Shown here piece after piece: positions 1 through 7,881 of a DNA stretch of 9,184 nt; position 1 is the first letter of the stretch; every line of letters begins with the position of its first letter. Position numbers and translations under genes: made by a program. This DNA is from Syntrophus sp. (in: bacteria) (GTDB lineage: Bacteria; Desulfobacterota; Syntrophia; Syntrophales; UBA5619). The notes below the pieces were generated by a model. That model made no database searches. It worked only from the letters and a program-made list of their open reading frames with translations, and had not been told where the DNA came from. The DNA is taken from assembly GCA_013824905.1 (NCBI GenBank), contig PNOO01000088.1, positions 1 to 9,184 on the forward strand. The letters are read 5' to 3'.

Positions 1-94
1 AAAAGACCTTGAAAAGATAACCGGCAAGCGGGTCGTCTCACCGGAAAATTACCTGAGCGAACCTGAGAGCAGGAAACGGCTGGAGAAAAAATGA
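1..94 (+). CDS. 3' end of a BRO-N/DinD-like (phage antirepressor-type) protein, partial
   Basis: Only the last 30 codons are present, read from base 2 to a TGA at 92-94. The tail is very charged and contains the segments DLEKITGKRVVSPENYL and ESRKRLEKK. This pattern (an acidic/basic helix, then 'TGK-V-V-S/T-x-x-N-Y/F-L', then a Lys/Arg-rich end) resembles the C-terminus of BRO-N-domain and DinD-like proteins, DNA-binding proteins related to phage antirepressors. The comparison is from memory and the N-terminal domain lies outside the window. It does not look like the Gly-rich C-terminus of Cas6e, which normally precedes cas1 in type I-E operons. The stop overlaps the cas1 start as ATGA (91-94), so the two genes are almost certainly co-transcribed and translationally coupled. 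Frame and stop are certain; the family is a moderate-confidence guess. Confidence 0.6.
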   Translation, partial: KDLEKITGKRVVSPENYLSEPESRKRLEKK

Positions 95-1014
95 CGGAGC
101 CCATTCTTCCGCCTTTGAAGCCGATTCCCATGAAGGACCGGATTTCCGTTATTTTCGTGGAAAAAGGAAACCTCGACGTTCTCGATGGGGCCTTTGTCGT
201 GATCGACAAGAACGGTGTTCGCACCCACATCCCCGTGGGCGGCGTGGCCTGCTTGATGCTGGAGCCAGGGACGCGGGTGTCTCACATGGCCGTCATGCTG
301 GCGGCGCGAGTCGGCTGCCTCCTAGTCTGGGTCGGCGACGGTGGTGTCCGGCTTTATGCCGCTGGCCAACCGGGCGGCGCCCGGGCGGATCGGCTTCTAT
401 TCCAGGCCAAACTCGCCCTGGATGACACGGCCCGCCTGAAGGTCGTCCGTAAAATGTATGCCCTGCGTTTTAAGGATGAGCCGCCGGAGCGGCGTAGCGT
501 GGAGCAACTGCGAGGGATTGAAGGGGTGCGGGTCCGGAAAATGTATGAGTTGCTTGCCCGGCAGTACGGGGTAACGTGGAAAAGCCGCAACTACGATTAC
601 ACCGAGTGGGAAAGCGGCGACATCCCCAACCGCTGCCTGAGTTCGGCAACCGCCTGCATCTACGGGATCTGCGAGGCGGCGATCCTGGCCGCGGGTTATG
701 CTCCGGCAATCGGCTTTATTCATACGGGCAAGCCGCAATCTTTCGTCTACGACATTGCCGACATCTTCAAATTCGAGACGGTGGTGCCCGTGGCCTTCCG
801 AATCGCGGCCAAATGTCCGAATCAACCGGAACGGGAGGTCCGACTGGCCTGCCGGGATTCCTTTCGGCAATCCAGGATTCTCCACCGGATCATTCCGACG
901 ATTGAGGAGGTCTTGACCGCCGGCGGTCTGGAAAGACCGAAACCTCATGAAGAGGCGGTTGAGATGGCCATTCCGAACAAGGAGGGCATTGGCGATGCTG
1001 GTCACCGTGGTTGA
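91..1014 (+). CDS. cas1: CRISPR-associated endonuclease/integrase Cas1, type I-E
   Basis: Cas1 is the metal-dependent integrase that, with Cas2, captures short DNA fragments and inserts them at the leader end of the array. The 307-residue product is full length (E. coli Cas1 is 305) and recognisable end to end. The N-terminal beta domain includes IDKNGVRTHIPVGG and EPGTRVSH (about residues 38-65). RRSVEQLRGIEGVRVRKMY (134-152) carries the catalytic Glu144. GFIHTGKPQSFVYDIADIFK (208-227) carries His211, Asp221 and Asp224. These match E. coli E141, H208, D218 and D221 with a constant offset of 3. The C-terminus GDAGHRG is also the typical I-E ending. The start at 91 follows GGAG at 82-85 with a 5-base gap and overlaps the preceding stop as ATGA. 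No active-site residue is missing, so the protein should be functional. cas2 begins within its last codons. Confidence 0.97.
   Translation: MTEPILPPLKPIPMKDRISVIFVEKGNLDVLDGAFVVIDKNGVRTHIPVGGVACLMLEPGTRVSHMAVMLAARVGCLLVWVGDGGVRLYAAGQPGGARADRLLFQAKLALDDTARLKVVRKMYALRFKDEPPERRSVEQLRGIEGVRVRKMYELLARQYGVTWKSRNYDYTEWESGDIPNRCLSSATACIYGICEAAILAAGYAPAIGFIHTGKPQSFVYDIADIFKFETVVPVAFRIAAKCPNQPEREVRLACRDSFRQSRILHRIIPTIEEVLTAGGLERPKPHEEAVEMAIPNKEGIGDAGHRG
979..986 (+). promoter_or_regulatory. Shine-Dalgarno sequence of cas2, inside the 3' end of cas1
   Basis: AAGGAGGG lies 8 bases upstream of the ATG at 995 and is close to a perfect anti-16S match. It decides the cas2 start: the upstream in-frame ATG at 947 would add 16 residues with no counterpart in E. 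coli Cas2 and has no comparable ribosome-binding site. The signal is embedded in cas1 codons, so cas2 translation is probably coupled to cas1. Confidence 0.8.
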
Positions 1015-1300
1015 AAATGCGCCGCCGCGCCTGAGGGGCCGTCTGGCAATTTGGCTTCTGGAGGTCCGGGCCGGGGTTTATGTGGGCAAGGTATCCAGAC
1101 GGGTGCGTGAGATGATCTGGGAACAGATTGAAAAGGGCATCGCAGAAGGCAACGCCGTCATGGCCTGGAGCACCAACACAGAGTCGGGATTCGACTTTAT
1201 GACTTTGGGAGCCAATCGGCGTATTCCGGTGGAAATGGATGGCCTCAAACTGGTATCTTTTTTACCGGAGAACGACAATCAGAATGGGCTGAAATGTTGA
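995..1300 (+). CDS. cas2: CRISPR-associated protein Cas2, type I-E
   Basis: This 101-residue protein is the central dimer of the Cas1-Cas2 integrase complex, which holds the prespacer duplex. It begins MLVTVVENAPPRLRGRLA and continues with IWLLEVRAGVYVGKVS, nearly residue-for-residue the N-terminus of E. coli Cas2 (ygbF). The segments REMIWEQIEKGIAEGNAVM and NTESGFDF follow, then DGLKLVSFLP, the C-terminal strand that contacts Cas1. The tail after SFLP (ENDNQNGLKC) is about nine residues longer than in E. coli; its role is unknown. The start at 995 is supported by the AAGGAGGG signal and family length. The gene overlaps cas1 by 20 bases, and its stop at 1298-1300 is 73 bases before the first repeat, the usual I-E order of cas1, cas2, leader, array. 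Confidence 0.96.
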   Translation: MLVTVVENAPPRLRGRLAIWLLEVRAGVYVGKVSRRVREMIWEQIEKGIAEGNAVMAWSTNTESGFDFMTLGANRRIPVEMDGLKLVSFLPENDNQNGLKC

Positions 1301-1373
1301 AGTGGGCGTGCTTATTTTTGGTAGAATTTTGTTCTTTGAAAATTGAATAGGAATTCATAGGGATAGAAGAAGT
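1301..1373 (+). promoter_or_regulatory. CRISPR leader
   Basis: This AT-rich stretch between the cas2 stop and repeat 1 contains no ORF. Its position and composition are those of a leader, which carries the pre-crRNA promoter and the recognition sites for Cas1-Cas2 integration. TTTTTGGTAGAATTTTG (about 1314-1330) resembles the TTTGGTAGATTGTG block I remember in the E. coli I-E leader. TTTGAAAATTGAATAG (1335-1350) is a string I associate with CRISPR leaders of this group. TTGAAA (1336-1341) could serve as a -35 element, but the expected -10 position (about 1358-1364) has no convincing hexamer. I found no good match to the IHF consensus. The leader role rests on position; the exact promoter is not assigned. 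Confidence 0.8.
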
Positions 1374-1402
1374 GCGTTCCCCACAGGCGTGGGGATGAAC
1401 CG

Positions 1403-1434
1403 GTATGATGCGCCACCGATCGCGGAAAGCCGAC
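1403..1434 (+). repeat. Spacer 1, identical to spacer 40
   Basis: This leader-proximal spacer begins GTATGATGCGCCACC and ends GGAAAGCCGAC. It is identical over all 32 bases to the spacer at 3781-3812. Being next to the leader, it should be the most recent acquisition. With their flanking repeats the two copies form identical 90-base blocks (1374-1463 and 3752-3841), but neighbouring spacers differ. Confidence 0.97.
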
Positions 1435-3780
1435 GCGTTCCCCACAGGCGTGGGGATGAACCGGAGGTCCCTGTCAAAATGCTGCCAAACCCACAGCGTT
1501 CCCCACAGGCGTGGGGATGAACCGGCTGGTGGCTGTCACGGGAGATAGGCGTGACAGCGTTCCCCACAGGCGTGGGGATGAACCGGGCTCCTGATCGCCA
1601 TCCACAGCGTGTAGGCTGCGTTCCCCACAGGCGTGGGGATGAACCGAAATTTGTGCCTATGCTCGGAGATCATGGCAGGCGTTCCCCACAGGCGTGGGGA
1701 TGAACCGGTGCAGCTCGACACCGCAAATTCGATATCAAAGCGTTCCCCACAGGCGTGGGGATGAACCGCCTTGATTTCTGCTGGCACGTTCCGGTCGATG
1801 GCGTTCCCCACAGGCGTGGGGATGAACCGTAGCCGCCAATAGAGTATGTATCAGCCCCCCAGCGTTCCCCACAGGCGTGGGGATGAACCGCACGGACCCC
1901 GACGTTTGGACGGAATATGAGAGCGTTCCCCACAGGCGTGGGGATGAACCGGGCATACACGGATGCCGAAAGGGAGGCCTGTTGCGTTCCCCACAGGCGT
2001 GGGGATGAACCGAGATCATGAGCATCCTATCCGGTTCTGGTTTGGCGTTCCCCACAGGCGTGGGGATGAACCGGCTGCCTGGAATCTCTACGGGCGCAGA
2101 CCTTCGCGTTCCCCACAGGCGTGGGGATGAACCGAAGGTGAGTCGCGTAGGAGTGGCGCAGGGTATGCGTTCCCCACAGGCGTGGGGATGAACCGGCGCC
2201 TTCGGTAGGCTCCGGACCTTCAACCCAGCGTTCCCCACAGGCGTGGGGATGAACCGTATTTATTGTCGGTTACGTTGTACATGCTGGCGCGTTCCCCACA
2301 GGCGTGGGGATGAACCGAAGCCGGCGGAGATTTTCCGGTGCCAGAGGGCGCGTTCCCCACAGGCGTGGGGATGAACCGTTCAACCGGGTAGAAGGTGTGG
2401 ATATTGTAACGCGTTCCCCACAGGCGTGGGGATGAACCGCGCATCCTGCGCCAACTGCTTCCGGAGTTTGGGCGTTCCCCACAGGCGTGGGGATGAACCG
2501 GCGGCTGACAACCCGCCTTCGGAAAAGGGGAGGCGTTCCCCACAGGCGTGGGGATGAACCGTAATACTCCTCCTTCGCGATCTTCTCGATCGTGCGTTCC
2601 CCACAGGCGTGGGGATGAACCGGGCGTCAACCTGGGTCTGTAGATCTGCGATACGCGTTCCCCACAGGCGTGGGGATGAACCGCGTCCCCAGGACCGTCA
2701 GCGACGAGCTGTCGAGCGTTCCCCACAGGCGTGGGGATGAACCGAAAATATCCCTGCCCGACTACCTCGGCCAGATGCGTTCCCCACAGGCGTGGGGATG
2801 AACCGGCCGGGTCCTGAAGGCCCGGATGAAATGATGGGCGTTCCCCACAGGCGTGGGGATGAACCGCCCCGCTCAATCGGCGTCATCTCCCGTGGTTCGC
2901 GTTCCCCACAGGCGTGGGGATGAACCGCGCGGCGTTCTTTTTTGCCCTCTGGCGCCGGGCGTTCCCCACAGGCGTGGGGATGAACCGAAGGGCTGGTTAT
3001 CCAGCCGGCGGAGCGTGGCGCGTTCCCCACAGGCGTGGGGATGAACCGCCGGTCGCAGGCCTCAGCCAGATCCAGCGCCGGCGTTCCCCACAGGCGTGGG
3101 GATGAACCGCGTAACCAATCAAATCAACCGTTAACCTAAAAGCGTTCCCCACAGGCGTGGGGATGAACCGTGAAACCCTGGATTGTTCCAGTCCGGGTAG
3201 ATGCGTTCCCCACAGGCGTGGGGATGAACCGCGGCCGTCGAGATTTCCCTTGACCGTGTCCGCGCGTTCCCCACAGGCGTGGGGATGAACCGTTGGGCGG
3301 CAGGATCAACCCCCAGTCGGTCACGCGTTCCCCACAGGCGTGGGGATGAACCGCGGAGGAGTCCGTGCGGGTTGTCCAGGCCAACGCGTTCCCCACAGGC
3401 GTGGGGATGAACCGACTCGAACTATGTGAACACCACCGAGGGAAAGGCGTTCCCCACAGGCGTGGGGATGAACCGGGCGAGGGTGGGATTTGACAGCGAT
3501 AGAAAGTGCGTTCCCCACAGGCGTGGGGATGAACCGCTCCGGCGGGTCGATTCCCGTGATATTATAGTGCGTTCCCCACAGGCGTGGGGATGAACCGGAT
3601 CGTGTACCTCTCCAGGTATGAGATCGTTGGCGTTCCCCACAGGCGTGGGGATGAACCGATCTGGATTATCACCGCAATCCGGATAAACATGCGTTCCCCA
3701 CAGGCGTGGGGATGAACCGGGCAATGGAAATGTCTGAGAAAAAGGAACGGCGCGTTCCCCACAGGCGTGGGGATGAACCG

Positions 3781-3812
3781 GTATGATGCGCCACCGATCG
3801 CGGAAAGCCGAC
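3781..3812 (+). repeat. Spacer 40, older copy of spacer 1
   Basis: All 32 bases match spacer 1. It lies 39 units deeper in the array, flanked by canonical repeats 40 and 41 and by spacers 39 and 41, which do not occur near the leader. The single-unit nature of the match argues against simple block duplication. Confidence 0.97.
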
Positions 3813-4909
3813 GCGTTCCCCACAGGCGTGGGGATGAACCGGCGACCAGCAACGCCGGATCTTCAGCAACGACGCGTTCCCCACAGGCGTGGGGATGAAC
3901 CGGTCATTGCGGGCTTGGGGGCAAACCATGACCCGCGTTCCCCACAGGCGTGGGGATGAACCGCAAAAGCCGCGACCGGATGGAACAATTACGATGCGTT
4001 CCCCACAGGCGTGGGGATGAACCGGGCCATTGGGGCCGCCGACAGATTTGTTGGCAGCGTTCCCCACAGGCGTGGGGATGAACCGAGAATACCATTATCG
4101 TTAAATCATACTCCAATGCGTTCCCCACAGGCGTGGGGATGAACCGTGGTATGCGTGATCCGATTTCATAACGTGGTGCGTTCCCCACAGGCGTGGGGAT
4201 GAACCGTCACACCTTCCTTATCCGCCCAATGGTTCACGGCGTTCCCCACAGGCGTGGGGATGAACCGATTTTACCCTCCCCCCTATCCTATTGAAATCAG
4301 CGTTCCCCACAGGCGTGGGGATGAACCGTGAGAGAGGCATTGAGTTTAAACCTCTCTGGAGCGTTCCCCACAGGCGTGGGGATGAACCGGATTGGTCTGG
4401 GTTACAGAGCAGAGAAAGGAAGCGTTCCCCACAGGCGTGGGGATGAACCGAAATCGAAGAAGGTTGCCGATAAAATTGCCGAGCGTTCCCCACAGGCGTG
4501 GGGATGAACCGGCAAAATGTGTCCCCGGAAAGCACGTTTGAAGGCGTTCCCCACAGGCGTGGGGATGAACCGGGAGAGTGTGAAAGGGTGATGACTTTAC
4601 AGATGCGTTCCCCACAGGCGTGGGGATGAACCGGAGCTTAGGGCCATGGGAAACGAGGGGACGCGGCGTTCCCCACAGGCGTGGGGATGAACCGATATCC
4701 TATCTGATTTGGCCGCAATAACTGTTGCGTTCCCCACAGGCGTGGGGATGAACCGGCCGGTCAGGGTGGCCCGATAAACTACTGGCTGCGTTCCCCACAG
4801 GCGTGGGGATGAACCGTCATATCTGCAACGGTCGTCGGTGGTGAGGGGGCGTTCCCCACAGGCGTGGGGATGAACCGGTATCTTTGACCTCCTTGATCAT
4901 ATCCCCGAT

Positions 4910-4938
4910 GCGTTCCCCACAGGCGTGGGGATGAACCT
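4910..4938 (+). repeat. Variant repeat 59, last base T instead of G
   Basis: The repeat is canonical for 28 bases and ends AACCT. The following spacer 59 is of normal length (32 nt). In I-E systems base 29 comes with the incoming spacer as the last PAM base, so this marks a spacer taken with a non-standard end or a different PAM rather than drift of the repeat. Confidence 0.85.
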
Positions 4939-5214
4939 TCCTGACAACCATTTCGGGACGGTCCTGCTCCGCGTTCCCCACAGGCGTGGGGATGAACCGG
5001 GAGCCGCCGCCAGACGAGTACGACGACATACGCGTTCCCCACAGGCGTGGGGATGAACCGCGAAAACGCGAACCGTTACGGACCATCTAGATGCGTTCCC
5101 CACAGGCGTGGGGATGAACCGCTCTTCTGCTTCTTCGCCTCCTATCTGGGCTAGCGTTCCCCACAGGCGTGGGGATGAACCGATTGGGCTTTTCGACGAG
5201 AGTTTTTTTATGTA

Positions 5215-5243
5215 GCGTTCCCCACAGGCGTGGGGATGAACCA
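5215..5243 (+). repeat. Variant repeat 64, last base A instead of G
   Basis: The repeat ends AACCA and is followed by the array's only 33-nt spacer, which begins with G. The two features together read as a one-base longer insert that kept an extra PAM base (A then G). Confidence 0.85.
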
Positions 5244-5276
5244 GGAGGACGATGACTCAGCTTGAACGCTACAATA
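5244..5276 (+). repeat. Spacer 64, 33 nt, carrying a gene-start-like sequence
   Basis: This spacer reads GGAGG, three bases, then ATG and further open codons (M-T-Q-L-E-R-Y-N). A Shine-Dalgarno sequence and start codon at this spacing suggest that the protospacer is the translation start of a gene in the invading element, on the same strand as the spacer. If its first G is the PAM base, the true spacer is the remaining 32 nt. Confidence 0.6.
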
Positions 5277-5305
5277 GCGTTCCCCACAGGCGTGGGGATG
5301 AACCA
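5277..5305 (+). repeat. Variant repeat 65, last base A instead of G
   Basis: The repeat ends AACCA, and spacer 65 (32 nt) begins with G. As for repeat 64, A-G could be the last two bases of an A-A-G PAM carried in by a one-base slip, here with normal total length. It is adjacent to repeat 64, so the two unusual acquisitions were consecutive. Confidence 0.85.
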
Positions 5306-6069
5306 GTCGCTTCCCTGAAACCGCTGCATCTGGACGTGCGTTCCCCACAGGCGTGGGGATGAACCGGCGTTTATGGATTCGGAGAGCGCCATGTTCAAGC
5401 GTTCCCCACAGGCGTGGGGATGAACCGGACGACGTCCTGACCGCCCTGAGCGGTAAACAGCGTTCCCCACAGGCGTGGGGATGAACCGTGGATACTGGTG
5501 GCCCGAGATGAATTCGAGAGGCGTTCCCCACAGGCGTGGGGATGAACCGTCTCAGGTGGACTGCGGACAACTCCTCTTCTAGCGTTCCCCACAGGCGTGG
5601 GGATGAACCGTTGGAACCGAAAGCCTTCCCCGCATTGTCGAAGCGTTCCCCACAGGCGTGGGGATGAACCGTCGATAATCACCTCCATTGCCGCCCGTGC
5701 GGAGCGTTCCCCACAGGCGTGGGGATGAACCGCTCGGTGACGAGCCGGTCGAGGTGGAGATGCAGCGTTCCCCACAGGCGTGGGGATGAACCGTGACCTT
5801 TTTGGACCGGATCTCCAACTCGAAAGCGTTCCCCACAGGCGTGGGGATGAACCGTTTCCATCCTGAAACTGTAGGGCGTGTTCTACGCGTTCCCCACAGG
5901 CGTGGGGATGAACCGTCGGAATCAATCAGGAAGGCGCTCCCCCATGGGCGTTCCCCACAGGCGTGGGGATGAACCGTGCGAGACATCATCGCAGAAATGG
6001 GGCAGGAAGCGTTCCCCACAGGCGTGGGGATGAACCGTCATTCAAGACAACCCCGAAGGCCGTGGGTGG

Positions 6070-6098
6070 GCGTTCCCCACAGGCGTGGGGATGAACCT
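6070..6098 (+). repeat. Variant repeat 78, last base T instead of G
   Basis: The repeat ends AACCT and is followed by a 31-nt spacer. The insert is therefore 32 nt rather than 33 and lacks the PAM-derived G. The T is best read as the true first protospacer base occupying the 29th repeat position. Confidence 0.85.
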
Positions 6099-6707
6099 CC
6101 TGATCTCGATACCACAATACTTCGGGTTCGCGTTCCCCACAGGCGTGGGGATGAACCGGTTGAGCAATGGAACTGACCCAAGACCAGAAAGCGTTCCCCA
6201 CAGGCGTGGGGATGAACCGATTTTTACCGTGGTCTGCCCTGCCCCGGTCCGGCGTTCCCCACAGGCGTGGGGATGAACCGCTCTGCCAGACCTTCACGCA
6301 CTCGTCAATTTTGCGTTCCCCACAGGCGTGGGGATGAACCGGAGGGAGTGATGCCGGGGATAATGGGGTTAGGGCGTTCCCCACAGGCGTGGGGATGAAC
6401 CGAGCATCAGGACGAGGAACCCCACGACCATAAAGCGTTCCCCACAGGCGTGGGGATGAACCGCGCACATAAGATATCGGCTTTCTGATAAAACAGCGTT
6501 CCCCACAGGCGTGGGGATGAACCGCCTTCTCCGCCCCGCATAAAGGAGGGTATCGTGCGTTCCCCACAGGCGTGGGGATGAACCGGAACTTCTGACGGAA
6601 ATATGATGGATTTATAAGCGTTCCCCACAGGCGTGGGGATGAACCGCGATTAGTCGAACGTGGAAAATTGGAAAACATGCGTTCCCCACAGGCGTGGGGA
6701 TGAACCG

Positions 6708-6739
6708 GGGAAGCTCTCAAGGATCAAGTCGGGCACCTC
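6708..6739 (+). repeat. Spacer 88, near-duplicate of spacer 100
   Basis: This spacer begins GGGAAGCTCTC and ends GTCGGGCACCTC. Shifted by one base it matches spacer 100 at 29 of 31 positions. Its reverse complement reads E-V-P-D-L-I-L-E-S-F in the open frame shared by both spacers. Confidence 0.95.
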
Positions 6740-7439
6740 GCGTTCCCCACAGGCGTGGGGATGAACCGCACTTGGTGGAAATTAGGGATGCCGGAATACA
6801 GCGTTCCCCACAGGCGTGGGGATGAACCGAATAAGAACACTGCTGCTTATCTTGAATTTCTGCGTTCCCCACAGGCGTGGGGATGAACCGAATATTGCAC
6901 GCAGAATCAAGGGGATTGTGGAGCGTTCCCCACAGGCGTGGGGATGAACCGGGCAATACAAAATTACAACGGCCATAAGGGCAGCGTTCCCCACAGGCGT
7001 GGGGATGAACCGAGATTGATCGGATCAATGGCGTGGCATAGCCCGCGTTCCCCACAGGCGTGGGGATGAACCGTAGTTTAGCAAGGCACTGCCTGCCTAT
7101 TAATGGCGTTCCCCACAGGCGTGGGGATGAACCGGTGGTCCGACAAGCTGGACTCCGCGCCGTTTTGCGTTCCCCACAGGCGTGGGGATGAACCGGCCTA
7201 CAGCTCATCAGACCGCGAAAAACCGAGGCGTTCCCCACAGGCGTGGGGATGAACCGAGCGCGGTGCCGCATTAGGAGAGGCAGAACAAGCGTTCCCCACA
7301 GGCGTGGGGATGAACCGAGGTCTTTTTCTGCGAACGGCCCCTAGTCAGCGCGTTCCCCACAGGCGTGGGGATGAACCGCACGATGTTGTCGGCATCGCTA
7401 CTTGGCATAAGCGTTCCCCACAGGCGTGGGGATGAACCG

Positions 7440-7471
7440 GGAAACTTTCAAGGATCAAGTCGGGCACCTCT
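7440..7471 (+). repeat. Spacer 100, near-duplicate of spacer 88
   Basis: This spacer begins GGAAACTTTC and ends GGGCACCTCT. Against spacer 88 it lacks the first base, gains one at the far end, and has two substitutions. In reverse complement these are GAG/GAA (Glu) and AGC/AGT (Ser), both silent. It is the older acquisition, 12 units further from the leader. Confidence 0.95.
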
Positions 7472-7654
7472 GCGTTCCCCACAGGCGTGGGGATGAACCG
7501 ACGACAGAGATTCTGTCGCAGGCCGCAGCAAAGCGTTCCCCACAGGCGTGGGGATGAACCGGCATACGAATCCGAATCCAGAGTTGCGCATAAGCGTTCC
7601 CCACAGGCGTGGGGATGAACCGCTTGACCGCCTTCTTTTCCTTCTTGGGGAGGG

Positions 7655-7683
7655 GCGTTCCCCACAGGCGTGGAGATGAACCG
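7655..7683 (+). repeat. Variant repeat 104 with a stem-breaking substitution
   Basis: Position 20 is A instead of G (base 7674, reading TGGAG). This turns the pair with C at position 7 into a C-A mismatch in the middle of the 7-bp stem. Cas6e recognises this stem, so processing between spacers 103 and 104 may be poor. Decay near the leader-distal end is usual for old repeats. Confidence 0.9.
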
Positions 7684-7837
7684 GCATTTATGAACGCCGC
7701 GGGGGCCGGTCCGGAGCGTTCCCCACAGGCGTGGGGATGAACCGAAGGCCGGGACGCCGCTCTATGGGTTTCACGCGCGTTCCCCACAGGCGTGGGGATG
7801 AACCGGCGGAGAAATACCGGCAGGGCGGCGGCGACAA

Positions 7838-7866
7838 GCGTTCCCCACACGCGTGGGGATGAACCA
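7838..7866 (+). repeat. Terminal degenerate repeat 107
   Basis: Two changes mark it as the leader-distal end: loop position 13 is C instead of G (ACACGCGT), and the last base is A. The stem is intact. No I-E repeat follows at the expected distance; only 15 bases separate it from the type I-C-like repeat at 7882. Confidence 0.92.
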
Positions 7867-7881
7867 ACTGTGTCGGGATAG

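Larger units (their letters stand above)
1374..7866 (+). CRISPR. Type I-E CRISPR array, 107 repeats and 106 spacers
   Basis: The 29-nt repeat starts GCGTTCCCCACAGGCGTG and ends GGGATGAACCG. Repeat starts were followed through the array: the period is 61, except 60 at spacers 26, 46 and 78 and 62 at spacer 64. This gives 107 repeats; 102 spacers are 32 nt, three are 31 and one is 33. Repeat positions 5-11 pair with 16-22 in a perfect 7-bp stem around an AGGC loop. Cas6e cleavage at the stem base, as in E. coli, would leave the 8-nt handle ATGAACCG. Orientation is fixed by the leader and cas1-cas2 upstream and by the degenerate terminal repeat at 7838-7866. By eye, repeats 59, 64, 65, 78, 104 and 107 are the only variants. 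Near-complete repeat uniformity together with intact cas1 and cas2 suggests an array that is, or recently was, growing. Long antisense ORFs here are translation of the repeat, not genes. Confidence 0.99.

Noticed and set aside
947..994. Extended cas2 N-terminus starting at 947
   Set aside because: It adds 16 basic residues absent from I-E Cas2, and a strong ribosome-binding site directly precedes the ATG at 995.
397..1005. A 202-residue minus-strand ORF opposite cas1
   Set aside because: It is a shadow of the GC-rich cas1 codons and shows no recognisable domain; cas1 on the other strand is certain.
3142..4027. Shared string between spacer 30 (ATTGTTCCAGTCCGG) and the reverse complement of spacer 43 (ATTGTTCCATCCGG)
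   Set aside because: The match needs a one-base gap and stops at once on both sides. With 106 spacers this is plausible by chance, unlike spacers 88 and 100.
2853..6276. Plus-strand short ORFs with VPHRRGDEP and AFPTGVGMN
   Set aside because: These are sense translations of the same repeat, started by the ATG within each repeat (GGGGATGAAC) and ended by the TGA in its third frame.
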